Assembly (NCBI RefSeq): GCF_030580955.1
Contig: NZ_JAUQON010000005.1
Span: 415,534-479,533 of the forward strand
DNA: 64,000 bases
Source: Hymenobacter convexus
GTDB lineage: Bacteria > Bacteroidota > Bacteroidia > Cytophagales > Hymenobacteraceae
Direction: 5' to 3'
The position numbers were made by a program, and so were the translations under genes. Shown here piece by piece: positions 25,951 to 33,338 of the stretch. The notes under the pieces were generated by a model. It was given only the letters and a program-made list of their open reading frames with translations, was not told the DNA's origin and ran no database searches. The number at the start of each line of letters is the position of its first letter. Positions within the stretch are counted from its first letter, which is position 1.

Positions 25951-28218
25951 ATGGTTACCTGGGCCACGTTCCCTTTCGTTCGCTACACGCCGGCCCTGAT
26001 GGGCGGCATCGTCGCTTACCTCTACCTGGGCGAGGCCTGGCCGGAGCTGTGGCCGGCGGTCGTAGGGCTGGCGGTGGTGGCCATTATGTTCATTGCCTGG
26101 GCCATCCGCCAGCGGAAGCCGGCTGCGAGCGACGCGGCCGGCATCGTGGCGTTAATGGCAGTTGTCGTGTTCGGCGCGGCGCTCACCCAGCGTGCCACCG
26201 AAAGCCGCCGGGCCGACCATCTTTTTCACTTCGCTGATAAAATTGACTGCTACCAGGCCGTGGTCGATGAGGCTACCGTGGTGCGGAAAGCCACTTTTGC
26301 CACCACGCTGCGCGTGCAATCGGTGCGCGTGGGCGGGCGCTGGCAGCGGGCTACGGGCGGCGTGCGGGTGTCGTTGCCGCGGGTGGCGGGCATTGCCCAG
26401 CCGCGCTACGGCGAAGTCTGGCTCATTCGCGGCCACCCCGACCCCAGCAAGCCGCCGCTGAACCCCGGCGAATTCGATTACCGGCAGTATCTGGCGTATC
26501 GGCAGGTGTACCATCAGCAATACATTCACCCCGACCAATACAGGGTGCTGAACACCGTGCCGCCCAATATCCTGGTGTTTTGGAGCATGCTGTTTGCTGA
26601 AAAGCTGGATGGCGTATTCCGTGAGTACATCAAAGCCAAACGCGAATACGCCATTGCCTCGGCGCTGGTGCTGGGCATCAAGGATGACGTGGACGCCGAC
26701 ACCAAGCAGGCCTACAGCAGTACCGGGACCTCGCACATCATGGCTGTAAGTGGCCTGCAGGTGGGCCTTTTGTATCTGGCGCTAACTTGGCTGCTGCAGA
26801 AGCTTTTCGGGCGGATGCCAGGCTTCCGGCTGTGGTCGGCGCTGCTGGGGCTGACGGTTATCTGGGGCTACGCCTTCGTGACGGGGCTGTCGGCGTCGGT
26901 GCTGCGGGCCACGGTGATGTTCACGTTTCTCATCATAGGGCGGGCCTGGGGGCGGCAAAGCTCCATCTTCAATACACTGGCCGTGGCGGCGTTTTTTCTG
27001 CTGCTCTGGAATCCGTTTCTGGTAGCCGACGTGGGGTTTCAGCTGTCGTTTCTGGCGGTGCTAAGCATCGTGTACATTCAGCCGCGCATTGCCAGCTGGC
27101 TGGAAATCAAGGACTATTTCTACGCCCGGCAGCGGCCCTGGCAGTCGAAACCCACGCAATGGATTTGGCGGGCGCAGGGCTGGTTTCTGGATAAGGTGTG
27201 GCAAGCCGTGGCGCTGTCGCTGGCGGCACAGGTGGCTACGTTCGGGCTGGGGCTGTATTATTTCCACCAGTTCCCGTTCAGCTTTTTGTTCTCCAATCTG
27301 GTAGCCGTGCCTATTTCGAGCGGAGCCGTTTACGTGGGGCTGGCATTGCTGGCGGTAAAAGGCCTCATCGCATTGCCCAGCATGTGGTTTCCATCAGTGG
27401 CCAACTACATGGACTGGGCCCCCAAGAGCATTGCCTGGGTTTTCGAAAAAATGGTCTGGCTTTTCAACGAATACATCTTCCTCATCAGCCGCTACTTCTC
27501 GGGCTGGGTGGTGCGCGAAATCCACGTTTCAGCCCTGCAAACGGTGCTGATTTTCGGCCTCATCGGCGCCTTTCTGGCCTGGCTCAACACCCGGCAGTTG
27601 GGATGGCTGCGCGGCATGGCGCTGCTACTGCTGTGCTACGCGAGCAGCCGCGTGGCCGAAGCCCGCGCCGTAGCGCCTACCGAGGAGTTCATTGTTTATA
27701 GTATTCCGCGCCGCTCGGCAGTGGGTTTTTGGCAGGGGGCCAGCGCCGAGTTTGTCACGCCCGATTCGGTTCCGCTCAACGAAACGGAGCGCACGTACAG
27801 GCTGCTGCCTGGCATCATCCGCAAAGCGGCCCGGCGCACGCACTACAGCGTGGGCTGGCGCGGTACTACTGTGCCGGTGCAGCGGTTGAGGGATACCGAC
27901 AGCACTTCAGAGAACCCGTTTTTTCGGGCCGGACCGGTGGTGCTGGCCCAGTGGCGCGGCCTGCGCGTGGGTTTCGTTTCGAGTCGCATTTCTTCGGCCA
28001 CGCAGCCGGTGCCCGTCGATGTGCTGGTGCTGCGCCGCAACGCCCGCGTGAAACCCGAAACCCTCGCCGCCGTGTTTGGTGCCAAAGCTAAAGTGGTGTT
28101 CGATTCGAGTTGCAAAATCTGGTACGTGGCCCGGCAGGATTCCAGCCTGCGCGCCCACGGTTTTCGCACTTGGGACGTGACGGCGCAGGGCGCTTTTCGC
28201 TGCGCGCCGCCGCAGTAG
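25951..28218 (+). CDS. ComEC/Rec2-family DNA uptake channel
   Basis: The 755-residue product has three N-terminal helices and a soluble ComEC domain (about residues 60-200, with RLGEVWLIRGHP-like OB-fold features). The Competence domain spans about 215-560: GIKDDVDADTKQAYSSTGTSHIMAVSGLQVGLLYLAL, then GLSASVLRATVMFTFLIIGR and NPFLVADVGFQLSFLAVLSI. It should form the inner-membrane channel that imports single-stranded DNA. After the last helix only about 190 residues remain; they contain no HxHxDH metal motif, so the C-terminal metallo-beta-lactamase nuclease domain of Bacillus-type ComEC is absent or degenerate. DprA, its partner in transformation, is encoded in the same window. A terminator follows. 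Confidence 0.92.
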   Translation: MVTWATFPFVRYTPALMGGIVAYLYLGEAWPELWPAVVGLAVVAIMFIAWAIRQRKPAASDAAGIVALMAVVVFGAALTQRATESRRADHLFHFADKIDCYQAVVDEATVVRKATFATTLRVQSVRVGGRWQRATGGVRVSLPRVAGIAQPRYGEVWLIRGHPDPSKPPLNPGEFDYRQYLAYRQVYHQQYIHPDQYRVLNTVPPNILVFWSMLFAEKLDGVFREYIKAKREYAIASALVLGIKDDVDADTKQAYSSTGTSHIMAVSGLQVGLLYLALTWLLQKLFGRMPGFRLWSALLGLTVIWGYAFVTGLSASVLRATVMFTFLIIGRAWGRQSSIFNTLAVAAFFLLLWNPFLVADVGFQLSFLAVLSIVYIQPRIASWLEIKDYFYARQRPWQSKPTQWIWRAQGWFLDKVWQAVALSLAAQVATFGLGLYYFHQFPFSFLFSNLVAVPISSGAVYVGLALLAVKGLIALPSMWFPSVANYMDWAPKSIAWVFEKMVWLFNEYIFLISRYFSGWVVREIHVSALQTVLIFGLIGAFLAWLNTRQLGWLRGMALLLLCYASSRVAEARAVAPTEEFIVYSIPRRSAVGFWQGASAEFVTPDSVPLNETERTYRLLPGIIRKAARRTHYSVGWRGTTVPVQRLRDTDSTSENPFFRAGPVVLAQWRGLRVGFVSSRISSATQPVPVDVLVLRRNARVKPETLAAVFGAKAKVVFDSSCKIWYVARQDSSLRAHGFRTWDVTAQGAFRCAPPQ

Positions 28219-28336
28219 AGTTGCGGCTTAGCGGTTTTCACCCCAACCCAGGCAACCCTGCTGCCAATTTGGCCCGAGTTGCCAACAATGTGCCGTTCAG
28301 CCTTGTAGCCAAGCTATTTGGGCGGCGTGGGGCGCG

Positions 28337-28374
28337 ACTTGGTCGAGCCCATCCGACCAAGTGCCTCTTTTTTT
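28337..28374 (+). terminator. Rho-independent terminator downstream of comEC
   Basis: ACTTGGTCG and CGACCAAGT form a perfect 9-bp stem around an 8-nt loop, followed within five bases by a run of seven T. It lies 118 nt after the comEC stop and before the enoyl-CoA hydratase gene. Confidence 0.82.
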
Positions 28375-28458
28375 CGTTTATTGCTTAGTAGGATGCCACC
28401 ATTACACCCCAAGTGGCGTCCTGCTTACAACCATCCGTCCGCGCCGACCCCGCTCCTC

Positions 28459-29265
28459 ATGGAAAACCTGCTCACGCCCGAACTCGAAGCCCTCCGCTAC
28501 ATCCGCTACGAAGCCCAGGACCGCATCGGCTACATCACCCTCAACCGCCCCGACAAGCGCAACGCGCTGAATGCCGATGTGGTAACGGAGCTCAAACAAG
28601 CCTTCGAATTTGCCGAAAACGATGAAAATGTAAAAGTAGTGGTGCTGCGCGCCGCCGGCGATGTATTCTGTGCCGGCGCCGATTTGGCCTATATCCAGGA
28701 CTTGCAGGGCTTCGGCTATACCGATAATCTGGAAGACTCGACGCACCTCATGCAGCTCTTCCACCAGATTTACACCCTCAAAAAAGTGGTTATTGGCCAG
28801 GTGCAGGGCCATGCGCTGGCGGGCGGCTGCGGCCTGGCGGCCATCTGTGACATGACGTTTGCCGTGCCCGAAGCCAAGTTTGGCTATACCGAAGTGAAAA
28901 TCGGCTTCCTGCCGGCTATTGTAAGCGTATTTCTGGTACGCAAAATTGGGGAGGCCCGCACCAAGCAGCTGTTGCTCAGTGGCGACCCCATTGCGGCCCA
29001 AACAGCCCTCGATATGGGCCTCATCACCTTCATGGTGCCCAAAGCCGAGCTGGCCGAAACCGTCCGCATCTACGCCCAGCGCCTGTGCCGCGAAAACTCA
29101 GCCCAAAGCATGGAAGTGACCAAGGAAATGCTGGCCCGCCTGCCCGAAATGGACCTCGAAGAAGGCCTGCGCTACGCTGCGCAGCGCAACGCCGAAGCCC
29201 GCGGCTCCGACGACTGCCGCCGCGGCATTGCCGCTTTTCTAAGCAAGGAGAAGATTGGCTGGTAG
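28459..29265 (+). CDS. Enoyl-CoA hydratase/isomerase family protein
   Basis: From ATG 28459 the 268-residue product is a crotonase-fold enzyme. It begins IRYEAQDRIGYITLNRPDKRNALN, has the oxyanion-hole motif VFCAGADLAYI (about residue 73) and GHALAGGCGLAAICD (about residue 118), and carries the Glu region in FGYTEVKIGFLPAIVSVF. The pattern resembles methylglutaconyl-CoA hydratase-type members involved in leucine or isoprenoid-acid breakdown, but substrate cannot be set from sequence alone. An in-frame start at 28318 would run through the terminator and is rejected. It is followed by a hairpin and then crtZ. Confidence 0.9.
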   Translation: MENLLTPELEALRYIRYEAQDRIGYITLNRPDKRNALNADVVTELKQAFEFAENDENVKVVVLRAAGDVFCAGADLAYIQDLQGFGYTDNLEDSTHLMQLFHQIYTLKKVVIGQVQGHALAGGCGLAAICDMTFAVPEAKFGYTEVKIGFLPAIVSVFLVRKIGEARTKQLLLSGDPIAAQTALDMGLITFMVPKAELAETVRIYAQRLCRENSAQSMEVTKEMLARLPEMDLEEGLRYAAQRNAEARGSDDCRRGIAAFLSKEKIGW

Positions 29266-29299
29266 GCAAAAAGCTGTTTATTCGTAGCCTCAACCCTCA

Positions 29300-29345
29300 A
29301 AACGCCGCTTTGTCTTCGGAATTAATCCGGCGCGAAGCGGCGTTT
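29300..29345 (+). terminator. Candidate terminator between hydratase gene and crtZ
   Basis: AAACGCCGCTT and AAGCGGCGTTT form an 11-bp stem around a loop of about 24 nt, ending in TTT. It separates the hydratase gene from the carotenoid genes. Confidence 0.5.
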
Positions 29346-29391
29346 CGGCGTCATTTCCAAACAACCCCTTTCCCGTTCGGGTTACTTCCGC

Positions 29392-29919
29392 ATGAACGCA
29401 TTGGCCGCCATTGGCATCACCCTCGCCACCTTCGGATTCATGGAATTCTGGGCGTGGTTCATGCACAAGTTTGTGCAGCACGGGCCGCTGTGGTTTCTGC
29501 ACCGCTCGCACCACGTGCGCCACCCGCACCCGGTGGAGCGCAACGACCTGTTTTTCCTTATTTACGGCGCTATTTCGGCCGTGCTGTTCATCACCGGCGA
29601 CAACGGCGGCCGTTGGTGGTTCTGGGTAGGGGTGGGTATCGCGGCCTATGGCACAGTCTACTTTTTCGTGCATGACGTGCTGATACACGGCCGGCTGCGC
29701 TTTTGGAAAAAGTCAGACAACATCTACCTCCGGGCCCTCAACATGGCCCACAAAACCCACCACAAAACCACCGGCCGCGATGGCTCGGCTGAATTTGGCC
29801 TGCTGTGGGTGTCGCCGAAATACCTGGAACTGGCCCGGAAACAGGCCCAAAACCGAGCCAATAAACGCCAAAATCCGGTAGGTCATGCTGAACGTAGCGA
29901 AGCATCTTTACCTCGGTAG
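29392..29919 (+). CDS. crtZ: Beta-carotene hydroxylase CrtZ (sterol desaturase/fatty acid hydroxylase fold)
   Basis: The 175-residue membrane protein has all four His boxes of CrtZ: HKFVQH (about residue 25), HRSHH (about 37), HDVLIHG (about 95) and HKTHH (about 119), which bind the di-iron centre. It hydroxylates the beta-ionone rings of carotenoids to give zeaxanthin-type products. About four helices are predicted. The final 13 codons (VGHAERSEASLPR) come from the left arm of palindromic copy 5, so the element has been absorbed into the reading frame and provides the stop. It lies just upstream of the B12-type regulator and the ECF sigma factor. Confidence 0.93.
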   Translation: MNALAAIGITLATFGFMEFWAWFMHKFVQHGPLWFLHRSHHVRHPHPVERNDLFFLIYGAISAVLFITGDNGGRWWFWVGVGIAAYGTVYFFVHDVLIHGRLRFWKKSDNIYLRALNMAHKTHHKTTGRDGSAEFGLLWVSPKYLELARKQAQNRANKRQNPVGHAERSEASLPR

Positions 29920-29979
29920 TAAACACTTAAAATTGGATTAGTTGTGCGATAGAGATGCTTCGGCTTCGCTCAGCATGAC
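29882..29979. repeat. Dispersed palindromic element, copy 5 (overlaps the crtZ 3' end)
   Basis: The left arm begins at 29882 (TCATGCTGAACGTAGCGAAG core) and the right arm spans 29952-29979 (core CTTCGCTCAGCATGAC). The two arms differ at several positions, unlike the near-perfect copies. The left arm is translated as the crtZ C terminus. Confidence 0.85.
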
Positions 29980-30006
29980 GTTCTTCTACTCACCTTCACC
30001 ACCCTC

Positions 30007-30906
30007 ATGGGCCACTTCTCCATCAGCGACTTAGAGCAGCTTTCGGGCATCAAGGCGCACACCATTCGGATGTGGGAGCAGCGCTACGGCCTGCTGCGGC
30101 CCGTGCGCACGGCCACCAACATCCGCACCTATTGCGAGAGCGACCTGCGCCGTCTGCTCAACGTGACCACGCTGTGCAGCCGGGGCCAGCGCATCTCGCA
30201 GGTGGCCCGTTTGAGCGATGCCGAAATTCAGGCGGCCGTGCTGGCCTGTTGCAACGATGTGCACGACTACCACCAGCAGGTGAATGCCCTGCTGGCCGCC
30301 ATGCTCGGCTTCGACGAGCAGCGTCTGAACTACCTGCTGAACGAGGCCAGCGCCCGGCTGGGCTTCGAGAAAATGATGCTGTTTGTAGCCTACCCGCTGC
30401 TGCAGCGCATTGGCCTGATGTGGCTGGCCGGCACCGTCAATCCGGCGCAGGAGCACCTGCTGGCCCATTTGCTGCGTCAGAAAATATTGGCCGCTACCGA
30501 TTCTTTGCCCTGCGTGCCCGCCACCGCCCGGCGCTGGGTGCTGTTTCTGCCGGCCAACGAGCTGCACGAGCTGGCCCTGCTGTTTATGAACTACGTGCTG
30601 AGGGCCCGGGGCCAGCATACGCTCTACCTGGGCCAGAACATGCCAGTTGAGGAATTGAATGCCGTGTGCGAAACCTACCAGCCCGATGCGCTGGCTACGG
30701 TGCTTACCACCCAGCCCGAGCGCAGCCGGGTGGGGGAGTTTGCGCAGGCAGTTTCGGACTGCTGCCCCGATAAATTGGTGGTGCTGTATGGACAGTTGGC
30801 CCGGCAGGAAGGGCTGGTGTTGCCCAAAAATTGCGTTTCGCCGGAGCTGATGACGGACTTTCTAGCCCTGGTGGCCGAATACACCACCGAGCCAGTGGCC
30901 GCTTAG
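30007..30906 (+). CDS. MerR-type regulator with cobalamin-binding domain (CarH-like)
   Basis: The 299-residue protein has an N-terminal MerR HTH (residues 4-70; SISDLEQLSGIKAHTIRMWE, then QRYGLLRP), a four-helix bundle (about 80-165) and a Rossmann-like domain (about 175-285). The bundle contains W139-x9-E149-H150, the exact W-x9-EH signature of CarH photoreceptors, which cap adenosylcobalamin there. The lower-ligand loop reads E185-L-H187-E-L-A, keeping the Co-binding His, with Gly changed to Ala. CarH-type proteins repress carotenoid genes in the dark and release DNA in light. Position between crtZ and the ECF sigma and crtI/crtB genes supports that role. Actual B12 binding is unproven, since B12-independent relatives exist. 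Confidence 0.85.
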   Translation: MGHFSISDLEQLSGIKAHTIRMWEQRYGLLRPVRTATNIRTYCESDLRRLLNVTTLCSRGQRISQVARLSDAEIQAAVLACCNDVHDYHQQVNALLAAMLGFDEQRLNYLLNEASARLGFEKMMLFVAYPLLQRIGLMWLAGTVNPAQEHLLAHLLRQKILAATDSLPCVPATARRWVLFLPANELHELALLFMNYVLRARGQHTLYLGQNMPVEELNAVCETYQPDALATVLTTQPERSRVGEFAQAVSDCCPDKLVVLYGQLARQEGLVLPKNCVSPELMTDFLALVAEYTTEPVAA

Positions 30907-31099
30907 CCTCCCAATTCAAACCGCCGGACGGCAATGGCTCGTAGTTGGTCGGCAAGCTTCATTATTTGATAATGGGGAAAGGCGGAACCAGAGCCCGGCA
31001 AATCCTTGGCCGGGTGTACCTTGCCGCGCCGGCTCAAAAGAAGTAGGCGTGCCGAGCGAAATAGTTTGGCCGGGGCTAGCTGAATTTGCGGCGGGCTCG

Positions 31100-31107
31100 T
31101 ATATTTG
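31100..31107 (+). promoter_or_regulatory. -7 promoter box upstream of the ECF sigma gene
   Basis: TATATTTG matches TAnnTTTG exactly and lies 31 nt before the ATG at 31139. No clear -33 TTG is found at normal spacing, so it may be a weak or alternative-sigma promoter. Confidence 0.45.
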
Positions 31108-31138
31108 TTTAACAATCGGTCACGAAAAGCTAAACAGC

Positions 31139-31684
31139 ATGACTTCGCTCGAATTCACCTCGCAAGTGCAGAAAATTTCGCTGACGCTCCGGCCCGCCGC
31201 CATGAACTTGACGCGAGACGCTGACGACGCCAAAGATTTAGTGCAGGAAACCCTCCTCAAGGCCCTGCTAAATAAGGACAAGTTTAAGGCCGGTACCAAC
31301 CTGAAGGCGTGGTTGTATACCATCATGCGCAACACCTTCATCAACAACTACAACAAGATTACCAAGCGTAGCTCCAACATCGATTCGACGGAGTACTTCC
31401 AGTATTTCAACACCGACCAGAACTACATCACCCACAACGGGGCCACGTCCGATTTCGTGGTGCGCGACATCAACGAGGCCATTTCCAGCCTCGGCACCGA
31501 TTACCGCACGCCGTTCATGATGTACTACATCGGCTACAAGTACATGGAGATTGCCGAGAAGCTGCAAATCCCCATCGGTACCGTTAAAAACCGCATCCAC
31601 ATTGCCCGCAAGGACCTGAAAGCTGCCCTACAGGTGTACGCGCCGGTAGGGGCCAGCGCCGGCGGCGATGTAGTGGAAGAATAG
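31139..31684 (+). CDS. RNA polymerase sigma factor, ECF/sigma-70 type
   Basis: The 181-residue product has sigma region 2 (about 20-90: NLTRDADDAKDLVQETLLKA, NLKAWLYTIMRNTFINNYNK) and region 4 (about 125-170: YRTPFMMYYIGYKYMEIAEK followed by LQIPIGTVKNRIHIARKDLK). It lacks regions 1 and 3, as ECF factors do. It should direct RNA polymerase to a small regulon. Placement beside a CarH-like regulator and carotenoid genes matches light-responsive sigma arrangements seen in other bacteria. No anti-sigma gene is adjacent. I choose ATG 31139 over the longer frame from 31049 because region 2 starts soon after it and the -7 box lies upstream. Confidence 0.93.
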   Translation: MTSLEFTSQVQKISLTLRPAAMNLTRDADDAKDLVQETLLKALLNKDKFKAGTNLKAWLYTIMRNTFINNYNKITKRSSNIDSTEYFQYFNTDQNYITHNGATSDFVVRDINEAISSLGTDYRTPFMMYYIGYKYMEIAEKLQIPIGTVKNRIHIARKDLKAALQVYAPVGASAGGDVVEE

Positions 31685-31703
31685 GTTTTCGAGTTATTAA
31701 TTG

Positions 31704-31743
31704 AACGCCCGCCGTTTCCATCTGGAAGCGGCGGGCGTTTTTG
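31704..31743 (+). terminator. Rho-independent terminator after the sigma factor gene
   Basis: AACGCCCGCCG and CGGCGGGCGTT form a perfect 11-bp stem with a 14-nt loop, followed by TTTTGTTG. It starts 20 nt after the stop codon. Confidence 0.85.
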
Positions 31744-31745
31744 TT

Positions 31746-31807
31746 GTAGCGCGGACTTTTAGTCCGCGACTGAAACAGTACACTCGCGGACTAAAAGTCC
31801 GCGCTAC
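31746..31807. repeat. Palindromic element of a second family (GCGGACTTTTAGTCCGC)
   Basis: Perfect 24-bp arms (31746-31769 and 31784-31807) surround a 14-nt spacer. Each arm is itself palindromic, containing GCGGACTTTTAGTCCGC, so the element can fold as one long hairpin or two short ones. It shares no core with the TCATGCTGAGCG family. It lies between the sigma factor gene and the convergent ligase gene. Confidence 0.85.
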
Positions 31808-31812
31808 TACTC

Positions 31813-33336
31813 CTACGCTGCCTGGATATACCGGCGTTTGATGCGGATGTCCTCATCCGCAAACGGCCCGGTTTTGTAGGCAAAGAATTCCACTTGCGGC
31901 TTCTGGCCCTCGGGCACCATGCGCCAAGATTCGCGGAAGTCCTGATTAATACGCCGCAGCTCCTCGAAGAACAAGTCATTCAACGCGGCATCATTTCGGA
32001 TGCGCAGAGGCTGGCGCTCGGCCAGCTCGAAGCAGATGCGCAGCTGTTTGTCGGCTTGCGGGCCTTCGCTGGTGAAGAGCGTGAACGAAGCCACCCGTTC
32101 GGCCAGTTCGGGCACCCCCAGTAGGGCTTCCTGCACATCGGGCGGCGAGACTTTGCAGCCGAAGTAGGCCACCGTCATGTCGGCGCGGCCGTAGTGCAGC
32201 AGAATGGGCAGGTCGGAGTAGGAGAGGGCGAAGTCCTCGGGGCGCAGGCCGCAACTGCGGAGCAGACGCTTCAGCTCGGGGAAGCGGATGATTTGGGCGC
32301 GGTCGTGCAGGTTGTAGCGGATTTTGGGCGACAGGTAATTGGGCCGGCATAGCGTCACCAGCAACTCACCTGCGTGATTGGTTTCGAGGTGGAAATCGGC
32401 GGGGTTGAACTGGAACACCACCGGCACCGCACCGGGAAAGTGCAGCAGCTTGGCGCGCAGGGCAGGGCTGGCCAGCAGGGCCTTGCGCAGGCCAATGGTG
32501 AAATCATTCTCGGCGGCAATGTTCAACTCCAAATCCGATGCCCCCAGCGAGCCATACACGCGCCGAATGCCTTTGCTCAACAAGTAGTCGCGCATCAGTT
32601 CGCTGATGCCCTCGCCGCCGTAAATCATGCTCACGTCGTACTCGCCCCAGTTAATGCCGGCCGTGTCGACCAGCAACTTAAGAAACGGCGGGTAGCCGAG
32701 GATGAGGTAACGGTGGCCGGGCCCGAAAAACCGGAGCGTATTGGCAATTTTGGGTACGTCGGGGCCGGTCGATTTCAGCATGGAAATGTCGGTGAGGCCC
32801 ATGGTGATGTTGACGCCCGTGGCCCAGGGGCCCATCGCAAACGCGTTGATAATGAAGTGCGGGCCCGTTCCGATGAGGCGGGTGAGGCCAAATTCAAGCA
32901 TGCGCTTATTGGCCTGCCGCTCGGCGTGGCCGCGCACCCAGTTGGTGGGCACGCCGCTGCTGCCCGACGACTCATCCACAATCACGCCGTGGGCCGGCAC
33001 ACGCCCGCCCTGGCAGCGGGCGCCAATGTCGAAGCGCTTCACGTAGTTTTCCTTGTCCATCACCGGCACGCGGCCCAGGTCGGGCACCAGCAGGTTGCGG
33101 AAGCGTACACGCCCAAACGGGTGCTCGGCCAGAAACTGCCGGTAGGCCGGCGTGCGCCGGCGCGCTTCCTCAAACACGGCCAGGGCTTTGAGCTTGCCCA
33201 GATTCCAACGCAGGCGCTCCATGTGCGGCAAAAACAGCAGGAGCATGGTGCCGTTGCGCAGCTCCAGCAGGTGGCGCCAGCCTTCCAGCACTTGCACGAG
33301 GGCGACCAGGAAATAGGTTCTCAGGTTGGTTTTCAT
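31813..33336 (-). CDS. ANL-superfamily adenylate-forming ligase (PaaK/CapK-like)
   Basis: The 507-residue product resembles phenylacetate-CoA-ligase-type enzymes. It carries the ATP-binding loop ESSGSSGVPTNWVRG (about residues 122-136), an SMIYGGEGISELMRDYL segment (about 235-252), the Tyr-Gly motif RVYGSLGASDLE (A5-like, about 260) and a C-terminal swivelling domain after GRADMTVAYFGCKVSP. Such enzymes activate a carboxylate with ATP, usually for transfer to CoA or another acceptor. The acyl substrate is unknown. Its start lies only 2 nt after the nitroreductase stop, so the two are probably translationally coupled. It converges on the sigma factor gene across a terminator and palindrome. 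Confidence 0.82.
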   Translation of the reverse strand: MKTNLRTYFLVALVQVLEGWRHLLELRNGTMLLLFLPHMERLRWNLGKLKALAVFEEARRRTPAYRQFLAEHPFGRVRFRNLLVPDLGRVPVMDKENYVKRFDIGARCQGGRVPAHGVIVDESSGSSGVPTNWVRGHAERQANKRMLEFGLTRLIGTGPHFIINAFAMGPWATGVNITMGLTDISMLKSTGPDVPKIANTLRFFGPGHRYLILGYPPFLKLLVDTAGINWGEYDVSMIYGGEGISELMRDYLLSKGIRRVYGSLGASDLELNIAAENDFTIGLRKALLASPALRAKLLHFPGAVPVVFQFNPADFHLETNHAGELLVTLCRPNYLSPKIRYNLHDRAQIIRFPELKRLLRSCGLRPEDFALSYSDLPILLHYGRADMTVAYFGCKVSPPDVQEALLGVPELAERVASFTLFTSEGPQADKQLRICFELAERQPLRIRNDAALNDLFFEELRRINQDFRESWRMVPEGQKPQVEFFAYKTGPFADEDIRIKRRYIQAA

Positions 33337-33338
33337 GA

